From Planctomycetota bacterium (GTDB lineage: Bacteria; Planctomycetota; Phycisphaerae; Sedimentisphaerales; Anaerohalosphaeraceae): a stretch of 12,283 nucleotides of DNA. The translations under genes and the position numbers were made by a program. Below, in pieces: positions 1 to 6,041 of this stretch; the first letter of the stretch is position 1; each line of letters opens with the position of its first letter. The notes under the pieces were generated by a model. It searched no databases and was not told the DNA's origin. It saw only the letters and a list, made by a program, of their open reading frames with translations. Location of the stretch: positions 1-12,283 of the forward strand of contig JAGHBX010000551.1 of assembly GCA_021160785.1 (NCBI GenBank). Reading direction: 5' to 3'.

Positions 1-570
1 GGATTAGACTGGTGTGACGCCACAATTCGAAACTCTGTCATTTGGGGTAATGGTAATTGGCAGATTATTTGGGGCTCTCCCTCTATCGAGTTTAGTAATG
101 TCGAAGGTGGGTGGGAAGGTCAAGGGAATATTGATGTTGATCCAATGTTTGCTGATGCTGATAGTGGTGAGTATCATTTGAAGAGTGAGGCAGGGCGGTG
201 GGATCCGGTTGCGGGGCAGTGGGCCCATGATCCGAACACGAGTCCTTGTATTGATGGTGGGGATCCGAATAGTAACTGGCATGGCGAGTATTGGCCGCAT
301 GGGGGGCGGATAAATATGGGGGCCTATGGCGGGACGAAGTATGCGAGTATGTCGTGTCTGAGGTGGGCAATGTTGCCGATCTGGATTATGACGGGGGGGT
401 TGGGTTTTTGGATTTTGGTTTGTTTGCGGGGCAGTGGGGATTTGATTCCGCTAATTGGTGGGCTCAGAGCCCACCCTACAGGGGAGACCTTGATCGTGAT
501 GGGCTTGTTGGGGTGGCTGATCTTGCAGTTCTTGTCGAGGAGTGGATGTGGCCGTGATTTGACGGTGTAA
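1..570 (+). CDS. Secreted right-handed beta-helix-type protein, 3' end; reading frame broken before the dockerin
   Basis: The frame is open from the first base, so the 5' part lies outside the window. The visible residues include SVIWGN, then NIDVDPMF and a Y-H-L-K-S segment, then SPCIDGGDP and INMGAYGGTKYASMS. This succession is the typical end of planctomycete parallel beta-helix (choice-of-anchor/pectate-lyase-like) surface proteins. In those proteins the GAYGGT-ASMS element is followed directly by a dockerin. Here the frame after codon 118 instead reads a hydrophobic, low-quality sequence to a TGA at 570, and the expected dockerin is found in another frame (357-557). Either the gene lost one base near 352-358 or the base is a sequencing error. 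The family assignment rests on sequence style, not on catalytic residues. The substrate is unknown; a role in polysaccharide binding or degradation is inference. Confidence 0.6.
   Translation, partial: GLDWCDATIRNSVIWGNGNWQIIWGSPSIEFSNVEGGWEGQGNIDVDPMFADADSGEYHLKSEAGRWDPVAGQWAHDPNTSPCIDGGDPNSNWHGEYWPHGGRINMGAYGGTKYASMSCLRWAMLPIWIMTGGLGFWILVCLRGSGDLIPLIGGLRAHPTGETLIVMGLLGWLILQFLSRSGCGRDLTV
357..557 (+). other. Dockerin type I-like domain, out of frame with the upstream beta-helix gene
   Basis: Read in the third frame, this stretch gives SEVGNVADLDYDGG and later GDLDRDGLVGVADL, ending EEWMWP and a TGA at 557. Each half carries the dockerin calcium-loop pattern DxDxDGxxxxxD followed by a helix ending in a tryptophan (GQW and EEW). 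Two such repeats about 40 residues apart at the C-terminus are normal for planctomycete secreted proteins. There is no good start codon or ribosome site for independent translation, so it is best read as the natural C-terminus of the upstream gene, separated by a -1 shift. Confidence 0.7.
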
Positions 571-600
571 AGGTCAAAGTGGTAATCGCAGAACTGTGGG

Positions 601-615
601 ATCGCCTTCGGCGAT
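601..615. terminator. Short hairpin between convergent genes
   Basis: ATCGCC and GGCGAT form a 6-bp stem with a 3-nt loop. It lies between the stop of the plus-strand dockerin gene (557) and the stop of the minus-strand pseudouridine synthase (656). There is no T-tract on either side, so a terminator role is suggested only by position. Confidence 0.25.
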
Positions 616-655
616 GCTATTCTAATGGATTTCTCTCCCAGCGCGTCGGGACGCC

Positions 656-1447
656 CTAAAGGGGCTCGGCGTTTAGTATTCTCTGGAGGTCGTCGGGGTT
701 GGTGAAGGCTTTTGGGCCTTCGGGGTTGTGTTTGGCCGCCATTTTTATTGTGGCGGCGAATTTCTTTTCGGGCGGGGCGATGTAGATCGTCGGTTCGCCG
801 TCCGGCGTGGGGACTTCGAGCTGGTAGGCGTGGAGGGTGAGCCGGTCGATCAGCGGCGATTCGACTCTGCCGGGCTTTCGCCTGTATCCGTGCTTTATGT
901 CGCTCAGCATGATCGGCGCCGTCGCGCCGTAGAGCGGGTCGATCGCCAGTCCGATACCGTTTTCGGCGAGGTGGATGCGTATCTGATGCGTTCGCCCTGT
1001 TTCCGGCCGGACCGCTAACAGGGAGAACGGGCCGAAATCGGCAAGCAGTTTGTAATGGGTGATCGCAGGTTTGCCCCTTTTGGGGTCCAGCCTCATCCGT
1101 CGGGGGTCTTGTCGACTTCTTGCGATCGGCGTGTCGATGGTTTGTTCTTCGGCGTCGACAAATCCTGTTATCAGGGCGAGATAGACTTTCTTTATGCGGC
1201 GCTTCTCGAACCAGCTCGAGTGGACACTCTGCGCCTGGCGGGTCTTGGCGATGATCATTGCCCCGGATGTGTACTTGTCGAGCCGGTGCACAAGACGCAA
1301 GTTCATATCCGCGGGCAGTTGTCGCCGAAGCACGGTCAAAATATCGTCCGCCCCCGAACGATCACCGGTTACGGATATCCCGGGCGGTTTGTTAATGACA
1401 AGGATTTCGGAGTCCTCGTGTATGATCTCGATCTGCCTGCCGGACAT
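656..1447 (-). CDS. RluA-family pseudouridine synthase (RNA uridine isomerase)
   Basis: 263 aa. Enzymes of this family convert specific uridines in rRNA or tRNA to pseudouridine in the cytoplasm. The diagnostic motif HRLDKYTSG is at residues 54-62, with the catalytic Asp at 57. The second family motif GRTHQIRIHL is at 151-160, and DPLYG (170-174) and LHA (205-207) complete the core. The N-terminus goes straight into the catalytic fold (ILVINKPPG), with no room for an S4 RNA-binding domain, so it resembles RluA or TruC-type members more than RluC/RluD. The C-terminal tail of about 40 residues beyond the LHA region is lysine-rich and family-variable. The ATG has a GAGG five bases upstream and a TATAAT about 35 bp upstream. 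The RNA target cannot be read from sequence. Same strand as the HNH gene, but 220 bp apart and split by repeats, so probably transcribed separately. Confidence 0.9.
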   Translation of the reverse strand: MSGRQIEIIHEDSEILVINKPPGISVTGDRSGADDILTVLRRQLPADMNLRLVHRLDKYTSGAMIIAKTRQAQSVHSSWFEKRRIKKVYLALITGFVDAEEQTIDTPIARSRQDPRRMRLDPKRGKPAITHYKLLADFGPFSLLAVRPETGRTHQIRIHLAENGIGLAIDPLYGATAPIMLSDIKHGYRRKPGRVESPLIDRLTLHAYQLEVPTPDGEPTIYIAPPEKKFAATIKMAAKHNPEGPKAFTNPDDLQRILNAEPL

Positions 1448-1480
1448 ATAAGCCTCGAAGAAGAATCATCTCAAATGCCC

Positions 1481-1509
1481 ATTATACACGTCAACGTCGG
1501 CGATACCAG
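1481..1509 (-). promoter_or_regulatory. Candidate sigma-70 promoter of the pseudouridine synthase gene
   Basis: On the minus strand a perfect TATAAT (1481-1486) lies 17 bp downstream of a weak -35, CTGGTA (1504-1509). The predicted start of transcription gives a leader of roughly 25-30 nt before the ATG at 1447. Confidence 0.35.
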
Positions 1510-1519
1510 CAGGATTTTA

Positions 1520-1543
1520 CCGTAGGGGCAACCCTTGCGGTTG
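1520..1543 (+). repeat. Dispersed 24-bp hairpin repeat, copy 1
   Basis: CAACC and GGTTG form a stem around CTTGC, flanked by CGTA on the left and TACG on the right (1521-1547), followed by five Ts. A second copy with two mismatches is at 9933-9956. The T-run makes a plus-strand terminator possible, but no plus-strand gene ends here, so a mobile or REP-like repeat is the simpler reading. Confidence 0.5.
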
Positions 1544-1563
1544 TACGTTTTTAATCTCCTCAA

Positions 1564-1656
1564 GGGTGGCAGCCTTTTCGGCGCAGCCGAAAGGGATGGC
1601 CGATCGTTGGCGAACCATCCCTTTGCTCCGCTGTGCTGCGCAAAAGGCTGCCACCC
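1564..1656. repeat. 93-bp foldback element downstream of the HNH gene
   Basis: Three nested inverted repeats fit together. A perfect 15-bp outer pair (1564-1578 with 1642-1656) continues into GCGCAGC (1581-1587) with GCTGCGC (1635-1641). Further in there is a perfect 10-bp pair, AAAGGGATGG (1590-1599) with CCATCCCTTT (1615-1624). About 32 base pairs are formed in total with small interruptions. The element begins 11 bp after the stop of the HNH gene and could terminate it, although no T-tract follows. A 22-bp core of the left half recurs at 7812-7833. Confidence 0.65.
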
Positions 1657-1667
1657 GTCGGCGGCGG

Positions 1668-2300
1668 TCAGGTCAACTCGACCGACCAGTAGGCATGATC
1701 GAGGAATTGCTTCCAGCTTCTGTAGCGGTTGTGGTTTAGATGGACTCCGATGACCGGGTTGCGTCTGGGCTTTACGGGCTTTGTGATGAGCTTCATATGC
1801 GCCTGTTTCGGAGTTCGACCGCCTTTTTTGACGTTGCACCTGGTGCAGGCGCAGACCACATTGTCCCACCTGTTCTTGCCGCCCCGGCTCCGCGGGATAA
1901 CGTGATCGATCGACAGTTCCGGCAGCGGGAACCTGCGCCCGCAGTACTGACAGTGGTTGCGGTCCCTGGCGAAAATGTTCCTGCGATTGAACTTGACGGG
2001 CGTTCGCGGCAGGCGGTCATAGAACAGCAGCCGTATAACTCGCGGCACGGCGATATCAAAATTGACCGTCGAGATCCAGTCGCCGTCCGGCTCAAAGGAT
2101 TCCCTGATCTCGCCCAACTGCTTCCAGGACTGGAAATCATAGTTGAAGTAGTTCCCTTTTTCGCAGGAGATGACCTCGGCATGGTCCTGAAAGAGCAGCG
2201 AAAATGCCCGGCGCACACCAACCACACGCAGGGCCATGTAGTGCTTGTTCAGCACAAGCACCCTGCAGTCAAGGCTCGAAATAGGTTGACCCGCTATCAT
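1668..2300 (-). CDS. HNH endonuclease-domain protein
   Basis: 210 aa. The C-terminal half carries a classic zinc-bound HNH nuclease: CQYC (117-120), IDHVIPRSRGG (131-141) with the metal-binding D132/H133, WDNVVCAC, and the second cysteine pair C152/C155 in CTRCN, then KKGGRTP. N147 is the central Asn. The first 105 residues form a separate domain of unknown role beginning with LVLNKHYMALRVVGVRRA, which is shared by a widespread stand-alone bacterial HNH family. No methyltransferase, restriction subunit, intron or phage packaging gene is next to it, so a restriction or homing role is not supported. The cellular substrate is unknown. The ATG at 2300 is preceded by AGGA seven bases upstream. The gene starts divergently from the lipid operon, about 425 bp away, and ends 11 bp before the foldback repeat. 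Confidence 0.88.
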   Translation of the reverse strand: MIAGQPISSLDCRVLVLNKHYMALRVVGVRRAFSLLFQDHAEVISCEKGNYFNYDFQSWKQLGEIRESFEPDGDWISTVNFDIAVPRVIRLLFYDRLPRTPVKFNRRNIFARDRNHCQYCGRRFPLPELSIDHVIPRSRGGKNRWDNVVCACTRCNVKKGGRTPKQAHMKLITKPVKPRRNPVIGVHLNHNRYRSWKQFLDHAYWSVELT

Positions 2301-2324
2301 AATCCATCCTGAAGCAATTGCAGT

Positions 2325-2352
2325 CCTATACCTATCTTAACATGGCCGGCAA
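2325..2352 (-). promoter_or_regulatory. Candidate promoter of the HNH gene
   Basis: Minus strand: TTGCCG (2347-2352), a 16-bp spacer, then TATAGG (2325-2330), about 25 bp before the ATG. The -35 hexamer is the same as in the stronger HU promoter candidate at 8604-8632. Confidence 0.3.
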
Positions 2353-2396
2353 ACCGTTGCAAACAAAAAGACGGGATTAGCCCACCGCGAACCGCT

Positions 2397-2471
2397 TGTC
2401 ATTCCCGCATACCGTACCGTCGGCGACCTGCCGCCTTTGTCATTTCCGCGAAAGCGCCGAATCCAGAATAA
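2397..2471 (+). repeat. Two degenerate copies of the common TCATTCCCGCGAAAGCGGGA-type repeat
   Basis: TGTCATTCCCGC (2397-2408) and TGTCATTTCCGCGAAAGCG (2438-2456, continuing to GAATCCAG) are directly oriented and imperfect. Full copies of this inverted repeat occur in many bacterial genomes (the Neisseria dRS3-like class). In translation, remnants give the tell-tale string RYAGMTS on the minus strand, which argues against a real protein here. Confidence 0.45.
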
Positions 2472-2510
2472 AACAGCCTCCGCCGAAGGCGGTTCCCTGT
2501 TGGACCGCCG

Positions 2511-2543
2511 TGTACATCTTCTGTACACTACATGTACATCAGA
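2511..2543. promoter_or_regulatory. Three TGTACA palindromes in 11-bp register (operator-like array)
   Basis: TGTACA occurs at 2511-2516, 2522-2527 and 2533-2538, exactly 11 bp apart, and a fourth TGT falls in register at 2544. The first two sites also form a 7-bp inverted repeat (GTGTACA/TGTACAC), the third is the 8-bp palindrome ATGTACAT, and ACAT-CAG-ATGT follows. All sites therefore face the same side of the helix, as expected for cooperative binding by a dimeric regulator. The array is 188 bp before the acyltransferase start and 211 bp before the HNH start; no regulator gene lies in the window. Confidence 0.4.
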
Positions 2544-2725
2544 TGTCGCTTGGGTTGTGCCAATGTTACGGTTGGCACCCAAAGATATGCCATAAGTCTT
2601 TTTGTGGCACGGCGTTACGATTTAACTGGGCCTCCTGGCACGGTAGTTGCGATATATTAACCGGTACGCGAGAATCGTAATTGATCAGGACGCCGGAGTG
2701 ATCTGCTGCAATAAGGAATGAAGTC

Positions 2726-3112
2726 ATGAATCCACAGATTTTCAAACGTCCGCCCCGATGGTGGTCGCCCAGGCTGCACCGCTTCTGGCTCTGGTTGTGG
2801 CGGCCTGTCAGAAAACGCATTCAGCGAAAAACGCAGCGACTCATCGACATCGAAATACGGGGGATCGAGCACCTCAGAAAGGCTCTGGCAGGCGGCAAAG
2901 GGATTTTGATCACGCCGAATCATTCCGGGCATGCCGATCCGCTGATACTCTACGATGCCGCCGAGCCGATTGCAGTCATGCGACGCAAGGACAGAAAGGC
3001 GGCGACCCATGAACTGACCGGCAAGCTCGAACAAGCCGTACAGACGCTGCTCGACGGAATTGAGCCGCCGGCGTACCGGGCAAACGCAAAAACAGGGAAG
3101 GAGCAAACATGA
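2726..3112 (+). CDS. PlsC-like acyltransferase, much shortened (first gene of the lipid operon)
   Basis: 128 aa. PlsC-type enzymes transfer an acyl group to (lyso)phosphatidic acid or related acceptors at the membrane. The N-terminal half is convincing: an amphipathic Trp/Arg-rich start, then IEIRGIEHL and ILITPNHSGHADPLIL (60-75), with the HX4D catalytic motif H66...D71. Family members usually run 200-400 aa and carry further blocks after this point (an arginine motif, an EGxR/S phosphate-binding block and a proline block). None is present: from about residue 81 the chain is a lysine/arginine-rich segment to residue 128. An in-frame internal deletion, or decay, is the best explanation. AAGGA eight bases before the ATG sets the start. 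The stop overlaps the next ATG (ATGA), so coupling is intact. Probably inactive as an acyltransferase. Confidence 0.65.
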   Translation: MNPQIFKRPPRWWSPRLHRFWLWLWRPVRKRIQRKTQRLIDIEIRGIEHLRKALAGGKGILITPNHSGHADPLILYDAAEPIAVMRRKDRKAATHELTGKLEQAVQTLLDGIEPPAYRANAKTGKEQT

Positions 3113-3798
3113 GCAAGCAGGAATTTACAGGCGACAAGAAGATGCCGATGAGGTCGCTTCTGGCGGGACCGGAAAAACGATTTGTGCAATTCCTCACGCC
3201 GAAATTTCCGAAATGGATTGAGGGATATCACCTGACGCTGGTAACGATCCCGTTGTCGGTGGGGCTGATCGTCTTTGGGATGTTAGCCGGCAGAGACGTC
3301 CGCTGGCTGCACCTGTCGTCGCTGATGTTGTTTCTCCAGTGGTTTACCGATTCATTCGACGGCGCCCTGGGCCGATATCGTGATACGGGGATACCCAAGT
3401 GGGGCTTCTATATGGATCATTTTCTCGATTTTGTGTTCATGTGCTCGGTATTCATCGGCTGGTCGTTTTTGTTTACCGGCGTCAACCGCACACTGCTGTG
3501 GTTCATGTCGCTGGGCATGGGCTGTCTGATGATCAACTCGTTCCTGTCGTTCGCCGCGACGGGAGAGTTTAAGATAACCTATCTCCGCACCGGCCCGACC
3601 GAGATGAGACTCAACTTCATCGTCATCAACACCGTAATCGGATTCTTCGGAACAGCCCTCATCGAAAACATCCTGACATATATCTTCGTTGTATTCGTGC
3701 TCGGAATATGCGTAATAGTATACCGGACGCAGCTATACGTCTGGAACGTCGATATGGCCGACAAGAAAAAATCAATGCAGAAAGGAGCTGACTTATGA
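3109..3798 (+). CDS. CDP-alcohol phosphatidyltransferase family protein
   Basis: 229 aa, integral membrane. The family joins CDP-diacylglycerol (or another CDP-alcohol) to an alcohol such as glycerol phosphate, serine or inositol phosphate, releasing CMP. The catalytic block lies at 81-107: D81xxD84G85xxG88R89, then G99xxxD103xxxD107, giving the four metal-binding aspartates. Two departures from the usual pattern are visible: Gly instead of Ala before R89, and nine residues instead of eight between R89 and G99. About six hydrophobic segments follow the family layout (near 43-60, 64-80, 105-123, 127-148, 168-186 and 188-206). AGGAG precedes the ATG. It overlaps both neighbours by 4 bp, so the three genes are one transcript with coupled translation. 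The alcohol substrate cannot be told; a phospholipid head-group role is the family inference. Confidence 0.85.
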   Translation: MSKQEFTGDKKMPMRSLLAGPEKRFVQFLTPKFPKWIEGYHLTLVTIPLSVGLIVFGMLAGRDVRWLHLSSLMLFLQWFTDSFDGALGRYRDTGIPKWGFYMDHFLDFVFMCSVFIGWSFLFTGVNRTLLWFMSLGMGCLMINSFLSFAATGEFKITYLRTGPTEMRLNFIVINTVIGFFGTALIENILTYIFVVFVLGICVIVYRTQLYVWNVDMADKKKSMQKGADL

Positions 3799-4874
3799 GC
3801 GAAACGAAAAAATTCAGAGGACCGTGGGGGCAGAAGTTTTTCATTGCCGTGTTAGGGGTGGTGTTGGGTATTCTGTTCTACTGGCTGTTGGGATTCGTTA
3901 CGCGCGATATCGGTACGCTGAAAGGGCCCGATTATGCACCTGTCCGCGCAAAGCATGTCGATGCCCAACTCTCGTTTAAGCAGGACGCACTGAAGGAAGA
4001 CGTCGCCCGGACGAAGAAGGATATTCGCGATCAGCAGGAGCAGCAGCGAATCCTCCGCGATACAACCACCAGCCTGCAGAACACGATGAATCAGCTTCTG
4101 AGCATTCAACGACAGAGTATTGAAAAGGATGTGGAATTCTCCGACGAGAGCAGGCAAACCCTGCAGGAAAGCCAGACTACCTTCCTCGAAAATCAGAAAA
4201 AATACCAGGCGTCCAACGATGAAATCTCGGTCCTGACCCGGCAGCAGCGCCAACTGGAAAAAGAGCTTGAGGGCGTTTCCAGGAGGATTCGGGCCCAGGA
4301 GGCCGAGGCTCGTACGGAGTATGACGAGTTGATGGCTCGGCACCGGATGAAGGTTGGGATGATAAAGCTGGCGGTTCTTCTGCCGATATTTCTGGTTACA
4401 GCGTGGTTTTTTATGACCAAACGCACCGGGCCGTACTGGCCTGTCGTTTATGCGGTGTTTGTTTCGGCCTTTATCAAGGTTGCCCAGGTGTCTTTTGCAT
4501 ATTTTCCGCGGAAGTACTTCAAGTATATCGCGATTCTGGTGCTCATCGGGATCGTGTTGTCGATTCTCGTCTGGCTGATCAGGCGGATTATCGCACCGAA
4601 AAAGGACTGGCTGATGAAGCAGTATCAGCAGGCCTACGACAAGTGGATATGTCCGGTATGCAGCAAGCCGATCCGCACCGGCCCGTTGCGATGGGTGGCG
4701 GGCGCCAAACGCAAAACTCTCATTGCAAGCGCCCAGGACGCCGAATCCGCCAGGCAGGCCCGCTATACGTGCCCATCATGCGGCACAGGCCTGTTCGATA
4801 AATGCGGCAAATGCAAAGAGATCCGCCACACGCTGCTGCCATATTGCGAACACTGCGGCGCACAGACGGATTGA
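3795..4874 (+). CDS. Membrane protein with long coiled coil and C-terminal zinc ribbons, function unknown
   Basis: 359 aa, not recognised as a named family. Visible order: a transmembrane helix at about 15-36; a long polar, Gln/Glu/Lys-rich coiled coil at about 60-185 with heptad-like spacing; three further membrane helices (about 188-207, 214-236, 243-264); then a soluble C-terminus with four CxxC knuckles, C286/C289, C326/C329, C337/C340 and C351/C354, which can form two zinc ribbons. With four membrane helices both ends are on the same side, most likely the cytoplasm, placing the coiled coil outside. AAAGGAG precedes the ATG, which overlaps the stop of the phosphatidyltransferase (ATGA). 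Strict coupling suggests a role with lipid synthesis, for example scaffolding or envelope organisation, but this is inference. It ends 18 bp before the convergent flagellin-like gene, with no obvious terminator between them. Confidence 0.8.
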   Translation: MSETKKFRGPWGQKFFIAVLGVVLGILFYWLLGFVTRDIGTLKGPDYAPVRAKHVDAQLSFKQDALKEDVARTKKDIRDQQEQQRILRDTTTSLQNTMNQLLSIQRQSIEKDVEFSDESRQTLQESQTTFLENQKKYQASNDEISVLTRQQRQLEKELEGVSRRIRAQEAEARTEYDELMARHRMKVGMIKLAVLLPIFLVTAWFFMTKRTGPYWPVVYAVFVSAFIKVAQVSFAYFPRKYFKYIAILVLIGIVLSILVWLIRRIIAPKKDWLMKQYQQAYDKWICPVCSKPIRTGPLRWVAGAKRKTLIASAQDAESARQARYTCPSCGTGLFDKCGKCKEIRHTLLPYCEHCGAQTD

Positions 4875-4892
4875 CTGTTTTTGTGATTTACT

Positions 4893-5723
4893 TTAGTTTC
4901 CGTTGATCAGTAGAACTGCCGCTGCGGTGGAGCTTACATTTGCCTGACCTCGCAGAGCCATGCGCATGTTCTGCAGAACCCGGGCCAGACTAAATTTCGC
5001 CAACTCCATAGTCATGTTCTTTTCCGTCATGCGCTTCTCAACATCGAGCACATCCTGAAGCTTAAACTCCATCAGCGTTGTGACTGACCCTAACTTTTTC
5101 TGCACTTCATGGAGAAAGTCATTGTAGTCCATTATCTCCTGTATCTTGCTGTTCTCCTTTTCCAGCAACGTATTCGGATCCTCGCTCAAGTCCATATCTG
5201 TTGGGTCAACACCAAAGTTCTTTGCCGGAATAATATTAATTACGTCATTATTACCGAGAGAAATTGCCGTACCCTGTCCAGAGGTAGTGAGTAGCTTGTT
5301 GCCGTCAAGTTGGGATCTGCTAATAAGGTCGTTGATTTGCTGCTTGAAACTCTCGATCTTTTTACACAAAGCTTCCCTTTGAGCTTTATCTTCCGCTTTC
5401 TTGCTTTCCAGTTTGGCCAGTTCTTTGATTTGTTCAAGGATTTGTTCACGTTTTTCCAGAAGAAGGGCAAGCAACTGTCTGTAATTTTGGAGCGCACTGT
5501 GGGAAGTACTATTTTGGCGAAGGATGCCCTGAATATCGGCCAGTTTTCCTCGGAGTGAATTTGAGGAAAATGTCGCTATGTCCGAATCATTGTCAAGGAT
5601 GGTTGGTGTTGCCGGCGTTTCCGGCGGCTTCATCGGGTCTTGCAACTCCGGATTCGTGCCGGAAATGCCGGCAATTCGCGACCTGCCGTACGAGGCATTT
5701 GAAATACGTTCAATTGTAATCAT
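4893..5723 (-). CDS. Flagellin-like protein with an atypical N-terminus
   Basis: 276 aa. The last 45 residues (ELAKFSLARVLQNM, then ALRGQANVSSTAAAVLL) match the C-terminal D0 helix of flagellins, where the usual form is AKF...ILQQA..AMLAQAN..P...LSLL. Residues 127-147 (KQQINDLISRSQLDGNKLL) match the D1 segment that usually reads I..L...I..T.FNG..LL. The first 60 residues are unlike flagellin: there is no MxINxNxxAL start, but a Pro/Thr-rich stretch (PPETPATPTI), and residues 60-130 form a coiled coil. The family normally needs both terminal helices to polymerise, so this may be a cap, hook-associated or non-polymerising relative. Base composition is more AT-rich than the neighbours. AGGAG lies ten bases before the ATG. 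No other flagellar gene is in the window. Flagellar kinship is fairly secure; exact role is not. Confidence 0.6.
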   Translation of the reverse strand: MITIERISNASYGRSRIAGISGTNPELQDPMKPPETPATPTILDNDSDIATFSSNSLRGKLADIQGILRQNSTSHSALQNYRQLLALLLEKREQILEQIKELAKLESKKAEDKAQREALCKKIESFKQQINDLISRSQLDGNKLLTTSGQGTAISLGNNDVINIIPAKNFGVDPTDMDLSEDPNTLLEKENSKIQEIMDYNDFLHEVQKKLGSVTTLMEFKLQDVLDVEKRMTEKNMTMELAKFSLARVLQNMRMALRGQANVSSTAAAVLLINGN

Positions 5724-5744
5724 TTCCAGTCCACTCCTACCTGT

Positions 5745-5770
5745 TTATCGGTGCTTTGCTTCACTATTTC
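5745..5770 (-). promoter_or_regulatory. Candidate sigma-28-type promoter of the flagellin-like gene
   Basis: Minus strand: CCGATAA (5745-5751), matching seven bases of the flagellar -10 GCCGATAA, lies 21 bp before the ATG. A GAAA (5767-5770), compared with the TAAA core of the -35, is 15 bp upstream where 16 is usual. Only the -10 is convincing. Confidence 0.35.
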
Positions 5771-5993
5771 GCTACGCCATTTCGCTTGGCAATCTCGCTT
5801 GGTTACTGCAACGATTTGCCGGAAAACTCCATCTATACATAATATAAGAAACAAATATCACCCTTCCAAATCCAGCGCACAAATAGCACCTGCCAACGAT
5901 CTGTTGCGTTATTATGGGAGCTTTCAGGAGGCCAAAAGCGGCAGGCAACGACTTTCGTCAAGTGCGCAGAATAAATTCCGGGACTCTGCCGAA
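5771..5993. other. Intergenic stretch without recognisable gene
   Basis: Between the promoter region of the flagellin-like gene and the possible TadE remnant I find no open frame with a plausible start and no strong hairpin. TTTCGCT-like words recur near 5766-5800. Composition is mixed. Confidence 0.5.
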
Positions 5994-6041
5994 ATGGCGC
6001 GGCGGGGAATAGCGACGGTGGAATTCTGTTTGCTTTGTTGA
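5994..6041 (+). pseudogene. Possible remnant of a TadE-like pilus-assembly gene (N-terminal fragment)
   Basis: The frame from the ATG at 5994 reads MARRGIATVEFCLLC and stops. RRGxAxVEFxLL is the start of the single membrane helix of TadE/TadG-type pseudopilin proteins, which continue with about 15 more hydrophobic residues and 100 or more residues in total. Here a TGA follows at once. The match is only 13 residues, so chance is possible. If real it is a dead stub in front of the 6105 gene. Confidence 0.2.

Noticed and set aside
340..400. Programmed frameshifting to fuse the beta-helix protein to the dockerin
   Set aside because: No slippery heptamer with a following pseudoknot is visible at 345-360, and the G7 run lies beyond the frame change. 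A plain one-base loss is simpler.
1668..2300. HNH gene as part of a restriction, homing or phage packaging system
   Set aside because: No methyltransferase, intron structure, terminase or phage gene is adjacent; neighbours are a housekeeping RNA-modification gene and a lipid operon.
1740..2312. 190-codon open frame on the plus strand over the HNH gene
   Set aside because: The minus strand has all HNH zinc and catalytic residues and a ribosome site. The plus-strand translation has no recognisable domain and is a shadow.
2511..2543. Start of a CRISPR or other long tandem array
   Set aside because: The unit is only 11 bp, three to four copies, without unique spacers of constant length.
2337..2680. 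Open frames of 80-95 codons on both strands between the HNH gene and the lipid operon
   Set aside because: They run through degenerate dispersed repeats (RYAGMTS-type translation) and the TGTACA array, and lack ribosome sites and domain features.
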